Shown one piece after another: positions 7,427 through 14,013 of a DNA stretch of 16,428 nt. The notes below the pieces were generated by a model. It worked only from the letters and a program-made list of their open reading frames with translations. It searched no databases and was not told where the DNA came from. The DNA is taken from assembly GCA_946480125.1 (NCBI GenBank), contig CAMLIY010000044.1, positions 1-16,428 of the forward strand, read 5' to 3'. The DNA comes from an uncultured Asticcacaulis sp. Its GTDB lineage: Bacteria; Pseudomonadota; Alphaproteobacteria; Caulobacterales; Caulobacteraceae. The translations under genes and the position numbers were made by a program. The stretch's first letter is position 1, and each line of letters begins with the position of its first letter.

Positions 7427-8569
7427 TTAAATCACTTCCACCGCCACGGCTGTCGCCTCGCCGCCACCGATGCAGACCGCCGCGATGCCGCGTTTAAGGC
7501 CGCGCTGCTTCAGGGCATTGATCAGGGTGACAATAATCCGCGCCCCCGAAGCACCGATGGGATGGCCCAGCGCACAGGCCCCGCCATGCACATTCAGCCT
7601 GTCATGCGGGATGCCGAGGTCGTGCATGGCGATCAGGGCCACCACGGCGAAGGCTTCATTGACCTCGAACAGGTCGACCTCATTGAGAGTCCAGCCCGTC
7701 TTTTCCAGCAGCTTCTTGACCGCCCCGACCGGTGCACGGCTGAACCATTTCGGTGCCTCGGCATGGCTGGCATGACCAACAATACGTGCTAGCGGCGTCA
7801 GCCCTCTGGCTTCTGCCGCCGAGCTACTGGCCAGCAGAAGCGCCGCCGCACCATCTGAGATCGAACTGGCATTGGCGGCGGTCACCGTGCCGTCTTTGGA
7901 AAAGGCCGCTTTCAGGGTCGGGATTTTTTCCGGACGCGCCTTGGCCGGTTGCTCGTCGGCGGTGATCGCCCCCGCCTTCGTCTCCACCGGCGTGATCTCG
8001 GCGCTGAAATCCGCCTTCAAGGCCCGATCAAGCGAGGCCAGGGCATAGTCATCCTGCATCTGGCGGGTAAACTGGTAATGCGTGGCGGCGTCTTCGGCAA
8101 AGCTGCCCATAAGCCTGCCCTTGTCGTATGCGTCCTCCAGGCCATCGAGGAACATATGATCCTTGACCTCGCCGTGGTCCATGCGCAGGCCTGATCGCGC
8201 CTTGGGCAAGAGGTAAGGCGCATTGGACATGCTCTCCATCCCCCCCGCCACGACCATATCCGCCGAGCCGGCCGCGATGGCATCATAGCCCAACATGACC
8301 GCCTTCATGCCAGAACCACACATCTTGTTGATTGTGGTGGCGGGCACGGAGACTGGTAATCCCGCGCCCAGGGCCGCCTGCCGGGCCGGCGCCTGACCGA
8401 GACCCGCCGGCAGGACACAGCCCATGATCACCTCATCCGGCACCTGTCCGTTGAGCACCGCGCGTATAGCCGCCGCACCCAGTTCCGGCGCGGTGACGCC
8501 GGCGAAATCGCCCTGGAAGCCCCCCATAGGCGTGCGTTTGGCGTCAAGAATGAAGATCGGTTCCGGCAT
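7427..8569 (-). CDS. Acetyl-CoA C-acetyltransferase (thiolase)
   Basis: This cytoplasmic thiolase joins two acetyl-CoA into acetoacetyl-CoA or runs the reverse reaction. It supports polyhydroxybutyrate, ketone-body or fatty-acid metabolism. The 380-residue product starts MPEPIFILDAKRTPMGG, the usual thiolase N-terminus. The acyl-accepting cysteine is Cys84 in NKMCGSGMKAV. NEAFAV follows at about 303-308, the GHPIGASGAR motif has His336, and the second catalytic cysteine is Cys366 in CIGGGEA. All expected active-site residues are present, and the length is slightly short of the common 390-395. I used the ATG at 8569, which has GAGGAA six bases upstream, in place of an in-frame codon at 8623 that adds 18 residues with no counterpart in the family. 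The PQQ dehydrogenase gene ends 60 bases upstream on the same strand, so read-through is possible. No phaB or CoA-transferase gene is adjacent, so the pathway is open. Confidence 0.94.
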   Translation of the reverse strand: MPEPIFILDAKRTPMGGFQGDFAGVTAPELGAAAIRAVLNGQVPDEVIMGCVLPAGLGQAPARQAALGAGLPVSVPATTINKMCGSGMKAVMLGYDAIAAGSADMVVAGGMESMSNAPYLLPKARSGLRMDHGEVKDHMFLDGLEDAYDKGRLMGSFAEDAATHYQFTRQMQDDYALASLDRALKADFSAEITPVETKAGAITADEQPAKARPEKIPTLKAAFSKDGTVTAANASSISDGAAALLLASSSAAEARGLTPLARIVGHASHAEAPKWFSRAPVGAVKKLLEKTGWTLNEVDLFEVNEAFAVVALIAMHDLGIPHDRLNVHGGACALGHPIGASGARIIVTLINALKQRGLKRGIAAVCIGGGEATAVAVEVI

Positions 8570-8575
8570 GGTGGC

Positions 8576-8595
8576 TTCCTCTATATTTTGAGGAA
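8576..8595 (-). promoter_or_regulatory. Small hairpin that includes the thiolase ribosome site
   Basis: On the minus strand TTCCTC, eight bases of AT-rich loop (AAAATATA) and GAGGAA precede the thiolase ATG by six bases. The right arm of this 6-bp stem is the Shine-Dalgarno sequence itself, so pairing would hide it. The stem is weak and may be chance. Confidence 0.35.
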
Positions 8596-8629
8596 AGATT
8601 ACACCTGAAACTACTTCATGCAAGCCCGC

Positions 8630-10747
8630 TTACGGTAATGTGTAAGCGATGATAGAGCCGCCAGGTTTAACTTTGGCATTCTTGCCGCCGCCGGCGCCCA
8701 TAACAACATACTGCTTTCCCCTGACGCTATATGTGGTCGGTGTCGCCGCGCCCGCCGCCGGAAGCGTGGCCTGCCACAACAGTTTGCCGGTTGTCTTGTC
8801 GAAGGCGCGGAACTGGTTGTCATAGATGGTGGCGGCGATGAACAGCAGCCCGCCTTTGGTCACAACCGCCCCGCCATAATTCTCGCTGCCGGTCGAGGGA
8901 TCATGCAGTTCGGGATATTCACCGAGCGGTATTTGCCAGAGATAATTGCCGGTATTGACATCAAGCGCCGCCAAAACGCCCCAGGGCGGGGCTATTGCCG
9001 GATAGCCGTCCGGATCGAGGAACTTGGTATAGCCGTCGAAAATATAGGCGTCATTATCCGTCGAGGGATATTCCGGGGCGGCCTTTGGCTGCTGGGCCGG
9101 ATCGCCCGACAGGTAGCCAGTGATGGCCTTGATATCTTCAGCGCTATACTGACCCACGAAGCCCGGCATCCGGCCGCCGCCATTTTGAATCTGCCGCGCT
9201 ATCTGATCAGCCGTCAGGCGATGATCAACACCGACCAGCGACGGAAATTCCGGTGGCGAGCCCTTGCGATCATCCCCATGGCAAGCAGCGCAGGCATTCT
9301 GATAGAGCGCATAACCGCTTCGGCCGCCCACCATCGGCGGCTGCTTCTTGACCTTCAGAATCCACGCCATCTCGTTGGAATTGATGTAGAGGATGCCGCT
9401 CGTCGGATCATAGGACGCCCCGCCCCATTCCGCGCCGCCATCCATGCCAGGTAACAGCACCGTGCCGCCAATCGACGGCGGATCGAACGGACCGCGTGAT
9501 CTCAGACTGGCAAAGGTCTTCGCCACCGCCGCATGGGCGTCCGGCGTGCGTTGTGTCAGATTATCGGCGGTCAGTTGCTGGCGATTATAAGGCAGCGGTT
9601 TAAGCGGCATGACCTGGGTGGGCGAAGTCACCTCGCCGGGGATGTCCGAAGCCGGCGGATGCACCTCATGCACCGGATAAAGTGGCACGCCGGTCTTGCG
9701 ATCAAGGATAAACACCAGTCCAGCCTTGGTCGTCTGCGCCACGGCCGCCCGGCCATTGACGGTAATCAGGGTCGGTGGCGTCGGCGGATCGCGGTCCCAG
9801 ATATCGTGCTTCACCAGTTGGAAATGCCAGACGCGCTTGCCGGTATTGGCGTCGAGCGCCACCAGCGAGGTGCCGAAAAGGTTATCGCCTTCCCGATCGC
9901 CGCCGTAGAAATCCTTGTTGCCCATGCCTGCCGAGCCCAGCGGCGCGAACACCAGCCCGTTTTCCGGATCAAGCGTCAGGCCTGACCAGGCATTGGCGCC
10001 CATGGCGGTCTTCCACGCGTCCTTCGGCCAGGTGTCGTAACCCGCCTCGCCCGGTTGCGGAATGGTATGGAATATCCATTTCATCGCACCCGTGCGGATA
10101 TCATAGGCGCGAATGTGTCCTGGCGTATTGCCGGTCGAGCCCATGATGATCAAATCCTTGTAGACCACGCCTGGCGAGACATTGCTGACCGAAACTGACG
10201 CCGGATCGCGCCCCAGGCCTTCTTTCAGATCGACCTCGCCATTATGGCCGAAACTGTCGATCAGGCGGCCCGTTTTGGCATCCACCGCCAGCAAATGATT
10301 GCGGAAGGTGAAGAGGATGCGTTCGTCTTTTCCGTCGCTCCAGTAAGAGACACCGCGCAGGCGCTGTTTGGTGTTGACCACATCGCCAAAGGCCGGATCG
10401 AACACCCAGACCTGCGTGCCCTTGGCGGCATCAAGGCAGAACAGCCGGCCCTTCGGCGAGACGAAATAGAGACGCCCGCGGACGATCAGCGGATTGCCTT
10501 CCATGTCCGACTGGTTGCCGCCCTCGCCAAAGGCATCACCGGAATCGAAGGTCCAGGCGACTTTCAGAGTCTTAACATTCTGCGTATTGATCTGGTCGAG
10601 CGTCGAGTAGTGCGTGCCATTGGGATTGCCGTGATACCACGGCCAGTCGGCGCCCGATTGCGATGCGGTGCCATCGACCGGTTTCTGCCCCGCACACCCG
10701 GCCAGCACAAGCGCCACGCACGCCGCCATCGCCCCAAAACGTGTCAT
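8630..10747 (-). CDS. Lipoprotein PQQ-dependent dehydrogenase with internal cytochrome c domain
   Basis: This exported quinoprotein oxidises a sugar or alcohol with pyrroloquinoline quinone and passes electrons to its own heme c. The 705-residue product opens MTRFGAMAACVALVLAGC, a lipoprotein signal with lipobox LAGC and Cys18 as the lipidated residue. A beta-propeller begins at about 30 (WPWYHGNPNGTHYS). It contains KHDIWDRD (314-320), the counterpart of the HHDLWDMD segment that carries an active-site Asp in membrane glucose dehydrogenase. At about 475-545 a cytochrome c domain interrupts the propeller, with CAACH at 486-490 and Met527 (GGGRMPGF) as the likely sixth ligand. Propeller sequence then resumes to the end (GVLAALDVNTGNYLWQIPLG). 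I see no adjacent-cysteine pair of the methanol dehydrogenase type. The ATG at 10747 has AGGGA seven bases upstream; an ATG at 10765 lacks a site. The substrate is unknown. Cofactor supply genes are not in view. Confidence 0.9.
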   Translation of the reverse strand: MTRFGAMAACVALVLAGCAGQKPVDGTASQSGADWPWYHGNPNGTHYSTLDQINTQNVKTLKVAWTFDSGDAFGEGGNQSDMEGNPLIVRGRLYFVSPKGRLFCLDAAKGTQVWVFDPAFGDVVNTKQRLRGVSYWSDGKDERILFTFRNHLLAVDAKTGRLIDSFGHNGEVDLKEGLGRDPASVSVSNVSPGVVYKDLIIMGSTGNTPGHIRAYDIRTGAMKWIFHTIPQPGEAGYDTWPKDAWKTAMGANAWSGLTLDPENGLVFAPLGSAGMGNKDFYGGDREGDNLFGTSLVALDANTGKRVWHFQLVKHDIWDRDPPTPPTLITVNGRAAVAQTTKAGLVFILDRKTGVPLYPVHEVHPPASDIPGEVTSPTQVMPLKPLPYNRQQLTADNLTQRTPDAHAAVAKTFASLRSRGPFDPPSIGGTVLLPGMDGGAEWGGASYDPTSGILYINSNEMAWILKVKKQPPMVGGRSGYALYQNACAACHGDDRKGSPPEFPSLVGVDHRLTADQIARQIQNGGGRMPGFVGQYSAEDIKAITGYLSGDPAQQPKAAPEYPSTDNDAYIFDGYTKFLDPDGYPAIAPPWGVLAALDVNTGNYLWQIPLGEYPELHDPSTGSENYGGAVVTKGGLLFIAATIYDNQFRAFDKTTGKLLWQATLPAAGAATPTTYSVRGKQYVVMGAGGGKNAKVKPGGSIIAYTLP

Positions 10748-10795
10748 GATCGTTTCCCTGCTCATTTGCGCCGTGCCGGTCGCTTTTCATGGAGC

Positions 10796-10807
10796 GTAAT
10801 CGATTAC
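10796..10807. promoter_or_regulatory. 12-bp palindrome, candidate LacI-family operator
   Basis: GTAATCGATTAC is a perfect 12-bp palindrome with a central CG, the form of many LacI-family operators (AAnCGnTT core). It lies 49 bases before the PQQ dehydrogenase ATG and 142 bases before the divergent MBL-fold gene, so it could control one or both. No LacI-type regulator gene is in the window, and one short palindrome can be chance. Confidence 0.45.
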
Positions 10808-10949
10808 AAAAGGGAACGAAAGGGGCAAGCTTCCACATTGCTTTTTATGGGCGACACGGAAAACAGTGCGCAATCACATATCTCTCTTGTGGTTTGCCGG
10901 CTGCCTCCACATATCCATCAGGCTTTACGCCATTCTAAGGAACTGCCCC

Positions 10950-11828
10950 ATGCGCCCCTTACATATCGCCTTAACCGCCCTGGCTCTTATCCTGCCGGCC
11001 TGCGCCCAGGCAGCTGGTCCTGAAGTCACGCCAGAAGCCAAGGCCTTCCGCATCGGCGCCTTCGAAGCGTGGAGCCTGCGCGATCTGGTCAATGTCGTGC
11101 CCAATGACAACAGCGTCATCGGCCTGGGAAAGACCCCCGCTGAAGTCGCCACCGTGCTGAAAGCCGCCGGCCAGCCGACCGACCACATCACCCTGGCGAT
11201 CGATGCCCTGCTCGTGAAAACCGGCGATCGGATTGTGCTGATTGATACCGGCATGGGGCCAAAGGCGCACGGTGTTCTGATGGGCAGTCTGGCCAAGGCC
11301 GGCGTCACACCGGATCAGGTCACCGATGTCCTGATCACCCACAGCCATCCCGATCATATCGGTGGTCTGCTGACGGCAGACGGTAAGCCTGCCTTCCCCA
11401 AGGCCGTGGTGCGTATGACCGATGCCGAATGGGCGTCGGTACAGGCCAATCCGCAACAGGCGGATTTTGTTACCATTATCGGTCCGCAGGTCCAGCCCTT
11501 TGCCGGCGGATCGGAAGTCCTGCCCGGCATCACATCGGTGGTGCTGAAAGGCCATACGCCCGGTCACACCGGCTATGAGATTGTCTCCGGCGCATCCAAA
11601 CTGCTTGATATCGGCGACACGGCGCATAGCTCGGTCGTTTCTCTGGCCAAGCCAGATTGGGCCATGGGTTATGACAGCGACAAGCCGGCCGGCGAAACCA
11701 CCCGTCGCGCCGAACTGACGGCGCTGGCCAAAAGCGGTGAGAAAATCTTCGCGCCCCACTTCCCCTTCCCTGGTACAGGGACAATCCAGGTTAAGGGTGA
11801 CGGCTTCATTCTGGTGCCGGCGAAGTAA
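10950..11828 (+). CDS. Exported metallo-beta-lactamase-fold hydrolase
   Basis: The 292-residue MBL-fold zinc hydrolase has an N-terminal signal sequence (MRPLHIALTALALILPACAQAAG). It is probably cleaved after AQA and would act in the periplasm. The LPAC sequence resembles a lipobox only poorly because of its proline. The zinc-binding motif is HSHPDH at 131-136, with further ligands His206 (GHTPGHTG), Asp223 (DIGDTAH) and His270 (FAPHFPFPG), so both metal sites look complete. The preceding LVKTGDRIVLIDTGMGP is typical of the fold. Known relatives include lactonases and class B3-like enzymes, and the sequence does not fix the substrate. The ATG at 10950 has AAGGA eight bases upstream; an in-frame GTG at 10866 would put 28 extra residues before a perfect signal peptide and is unlikely. 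It is divergent from the PQQ dehydrogenase across 202 bases with a palindromic site. Confidence 0.9.
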   Translation: MRPLHIALTALALILPACAQAAGPEVTPEAKAFRIGAFEAWSLRDLVNVVPNDNSVIGLGKTPAEVATVLKAAGQPTDHITLAIDALLVKTGDRIVLIDTGMGPKAHGVLMGSLAKAGVTPDQVTDVLITHSHPDHIGGLLTADGKPAFPKAVVRMTDAEWASVQANPQQADFVTIIGPQVQPFAGGSEVLPGITSVVLKGHTPGHTGYEIVSGASKLLDIGDTAHSSVVSLAKPDWAMGYDSDKPAGETTRRAELTALAKSGEKIFAPHFPFPGTGTIQVKGDGFILVPAK

Positions 11829-11836
11829 AGCTCAAC

Positions 11837-11874
11837 TTATTCCAAATTCAAGAATAATCGATTTTCTTTATTCT
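11837..11874. promoter_or_regulatory. Alternating TTATTC/GAATAA repeats upstream of catalase, candidate operator
   Basis: TTATTC at 11837-11842, GAATAA at 11852-11857 and TTATTC at 11868-11873 alternate with 9- and 10-base gaps. The second and third extend to a 7-bp inverted repeat (11851-11857 with 11868-11874). An AATCGATT palindrome lies at 11856-11863. The block is AT-rich in GC-rich DNA and ends 49 bases before the catalase start, where a promoter or operator is expected. It does not match the OxyR pattern as I know it, and the protein that binds is unknown. Confidence 0.4.
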
Positions 11875-11923
11875 GACACGCGGTGCATCCTCAGCGCTAT
11901 CAACCATCCGAGGAGATGCCCGC

Positions 11924-13432
11924 GTGTCAGACCAAGCCCGCAAATGCCCGTTCCACCAGACGACGCCAATTCTTACGACGTCTGGCGGTGCGCCGATCGT
12001 CGATAATCAGAACAGCCTGACCGCTGGCCCGCGCGGGCCGGTCCTGTTGCAGGATTACCAGCTGATCGAAAAGCTGGCCCACCAGAACCGCGAACGCATC
12101 CCTGAGCGCGTGGTCCACGCCAAGGGCTGGGGCGCGCACGGCACTTTCACCGTCACCCATGACATCAGCCGATATACCCGCGCCAGCATCTTCGCGGAGA
12201 TCGGCAAGCAGACCCCGCTGATCACACGCTTCTCAACCGTCGCCGGTGAACTGGGCGCCGCCGACGCCGAACGTGATGTGCGCGGCTTCTCGGTAAAATT
12301 CTACACCGAAGAAGGCAACTGGGACCTGGTCGGCAACAATACGCCGGTCTTCTTCATCCGTGATCCGTACAAATTTCCGGATTTCATCCACACCCAGAAG
12401 CGCCACCCGAAGACCCACCTGCGTTCGGCCACCGCCATGTGGGATTACTGGTCATTGTCGCCCGAAGCCCTGCACCAGGTGACGATCCTGATGTCGGATC
12501 GCGGCATCCCCGTTTCGCCCATGCACATGAATGGCTACGGCTCGCACACCTATTCGTTCATCAATGCGGCCAATGAGCGCTTCTGGGTCAAGTTCCACTT
12601 CAAGCCGCACAAGGGCAAGGTCAACTTCACCAATGAAGAGGCCGCCAAGCTGATCGGCGAAACGCGCGAAAGCTATCAGGAAGCCCTGTTCGGCGCCATT
12701 GACAGTGGCGATTTCCCGCGCTGGGACCTGTTCGTGCAGGTCATGCCGGAACGGGAGGCCGAGTCCACGCCCTACAATCCGTTCGACCTGACCAAGGTAT
12801 GGCCGCATGGCGATTATCCGCTGATCCCGGTCGGCGTCATGGAGCTGAACCGCAATCCGGACAACTATTTCAACGAGGTCGAACAGGCCGCCTATTCACC
12901 ATCGAACATCGTGCCGGGGATCGGTTTCTCACCCGACAAGGTGTTGCAGGCGCGGATCTTTTCATACGCCGATGCTCACCGCTATCGCCTGGGCACGCAT
13001 TACGAGGCCCTGCCGGTCAATGCGCCGAAATGTCCGGTCAACCACTATCATGCCGACGGCCAGATGCGTTTCTTTGATAATTTCAAAAACCCGGACGCCT
13101 ATTACGAGCCGAACAGCTTCGGCGGGCCGACGGAAGCACCCGAATACCGCGAACCACCGCTCAGGATTTCCGGCGATGCCGATCGCTATAACCACCGGGA
13201 AGGTAATGACGACTATTCACAGCCTCGCGCCCTGTTCAATCTGTTCTCGGACGGGGAAAAGCAGCGCACCTGCGAAAGCATCGCCGGCTCGATGAAGGGT
13301 GTTCCCGCTTTCATTGTCGAGCGCGCCCTCGTCCATTTCGACCGCATCGATCCGGCCTATGGCGCCGGCATCCGCAAAGCGCTGGCGCATGGCGGGGACG
13401 CCGAGGTGCAGGCGACACGCAGCCTCGACTGA
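11924..13432 (+). CDS. katA: Monofunctional heme catalase
   Basis: This cytoplasmic heme catalase turns hydrogen peroxide into water and oxygen. The 502-residue product has the length and pattern of small-subunit catalases (clade 3 style). The distal catalytic histidine is His65 in [13 protein letters not shown], the distal asparagine is in [11 protein letters not shown] (about 138-148), and the proximal heme tyrosine is Tyr348 in [14 protein letters not shown]. The heme- and NADPH-fold segments [32 protein letters not shown] and [12 protein letters not shown] are all intact. The C-terminal [18 protein letters not shown] segment is the usual catalase tail helix, and there is no large-subunit flavodoxin-like extension. 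Translation starts at GTG 11924 with AGGAG at 11911-11915 and an eight-base gap. AT-rich repeated half-sites upstream may mediate control. It stands alone on its strand and ends at a strong hairpin. The symbol katA is given by family only. Confidence 0.96.
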   Translation: MSDQARKCPFHQTTPILTTSGGAPIVDNQNSLTAGPRGPVLLQDYQLIEKLAHQNRERIPERVVHAKGWGAHGTFTVTHDISRYTRASIFAEIGKQTPLITRFSTVAGELGAADAERDVRGFSVKFYTEEGNWDLVGNNTPVFFIRDPYKFPDFIHTQKRHPKTHLRSATAMWDYWSLSPEALHQVTILMSDRGIPVSPMHMNGYGSHTYSFINAANERFWVKFHFKPHKGKVNFTNEEAAKLIGETRESYQEALFGAIDSGDFPRWDLFVQVMPEREAESTPYNPFDLTKVWPHGDYPLIPVGVMELNRNPDNYFNEVEQAAYSPSNIVPGIGFSPDKVLQARIFSYADAHRYRLGTHYEALPVNAPKCPVNHYHADGQMRFFDNFKNPDAYYEPNSFGGPTEAPEYREPPLRISGDADRYNHREGNDDYSQPRALFNLFSDGEKQRTCESIAGSMKGVPAFIVERALVHFDRIDPAYGAGIRKALAHGGDAEVQATRSLD

Positions 13433-13438
13433 ATGAGA

Positions 13439-13468
13439 AACGCCGCTGTCCGGAGGGACAGCGGCGTT
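13439..13468. terminator. Two-way hairpin terminator between catalase and the small unknown gene
   Basis: A perfect 13-bp stem (13439-13451 with 13456-13468, AACGCCGCTGTCC) has a GGAG loop. It starts seven bases after the catalase stop and ends two bases before the stop of the convergent small gene. Short T-rich tails follow on both strands (TTATTT on plus, TTTCTCATT on minus), so it probably ends transcripts from both sides. Confidence 0.88.
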
Positions 13469-13470
13469 AT

Positions 13471-13722
13471 TTAGGCATAGTGGCGATAGGGCAGTTCGCT
13501 GCGGGCTGGCGGCGTCTTGCTTTTGATCGCCAGCTCCACCACCGGGCGGACATCCGGATGGATCGTCTGCTGGTGAATTTCGTAGCTGGTATCCATAAAC
13601 CAGGCGTTTTCCAGCGCTTCATCGAGGACCAGCGACCAGACGTTTTGCGGCAATCCGAGCCGGTCAATCAGGTCCTGGGTAATTTCGGCTTTTTCGAACA
13701 TCAGGTCTGCGTTCAGTGACAT
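13471..13722 (-). CDS. Small conserved-looking protein of unknown function, 83 residues
   Basis: I do not recognise this protein. It is 83 residues long, soluble and acidic in its first half, with no signal peptide, membrane helix or cysteine. A helical stretch (about 8-42, with EITQDLIDRLGLPQ and WSLVLDEALENAWF) is followed by a proline-containing tail (HPDVRPVVELAIKSKTPPARSEL). I call it real because third codon positions are strongly G/C in this frame only, it fits tightly against the shared terminator, and the sequence has a normal protein composition. The ATG at 13722 has only a poor GGA upstream, so the start is less certain. The GH9 gene lies 291 bases upstream on the same strand, and a separate promoter in that gap is likely. 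It could be a small adaptor or a toxin-antitoxin-like protein, but nothing shows this. Confidence 0.72.
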   Translation of the reverse strand: MSLNADLMFEKAEITQDLIDRLGLPQNVWSLVLDEALENAWFMDTSYEIHQQTIHPDVRPVVELAIKSKTPPARSELPYRHYA

Positions 13723-13944
13723 GGTTATGCATCCATATTGAGGGCAGGTGGTTCAGCGCTCCCACTATGGCGTTAACCTCTGACCATCGCCACACAATTC
13801 CGCATCCGGATAGACGCCCGGGACGGCATATCAATAGCGCTTTCTCCGTCCACGGATAAATAGGTTAGACAGGCCACCCGTAAACCGGCCGGCATGTTAT
13901 TGAGTCCATGCTGGAATCCGGACAGGCGGGCCACAACCTGATCT

Positions 13945-13972
13945 GTGTCAGAGAGAAAACTGACTCTGACAC
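13945..13972. repeat. 9-bp perfect inverted repeat downstream of the GH9 gene
   Basis: GTGTCAGAG at 13945-13953 and CTCTGACAC at 13964-13972 form a perfect stem with a 10-base loop. It lies 42 bases past the GH9 stop on the minus strand, inside the 291-base gap before the 83-residue gene. It has no T-run on the minus strand, so it is either a weak transcript-end hairpin for GH9 or an operator for the small gene. Apart from it I see nothing recognisable in 13723-14013. Confidence 0.55.
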
Positions 13973-14013
13973 CTTATGTTCACAAATTATGACAGCCCTG
14001 CCCGGACTTGATT

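Noticed and set aside
10866..10949. Longer start for the MBL-fold hydrolase at GTG 10866
   Set aside because: It would place 28 residues before a textbook signal peptide that has its own ribosome site and ATG at 10950.
8903..11023. Several plus-strand open frames opposite the PQQ dehydrogenase
   Set aside because: They lie antisense to a gene with intact heme and propeller motifs and show no family features.
10950..11828. PqqB, since an MBL-fold gene sits beside a PQQ enzyme
   Set aside because: This protein has an export signal and a standard HxHxDH hydrolase site, and no other pqq gene is present; PqqB is cytoplasmic.
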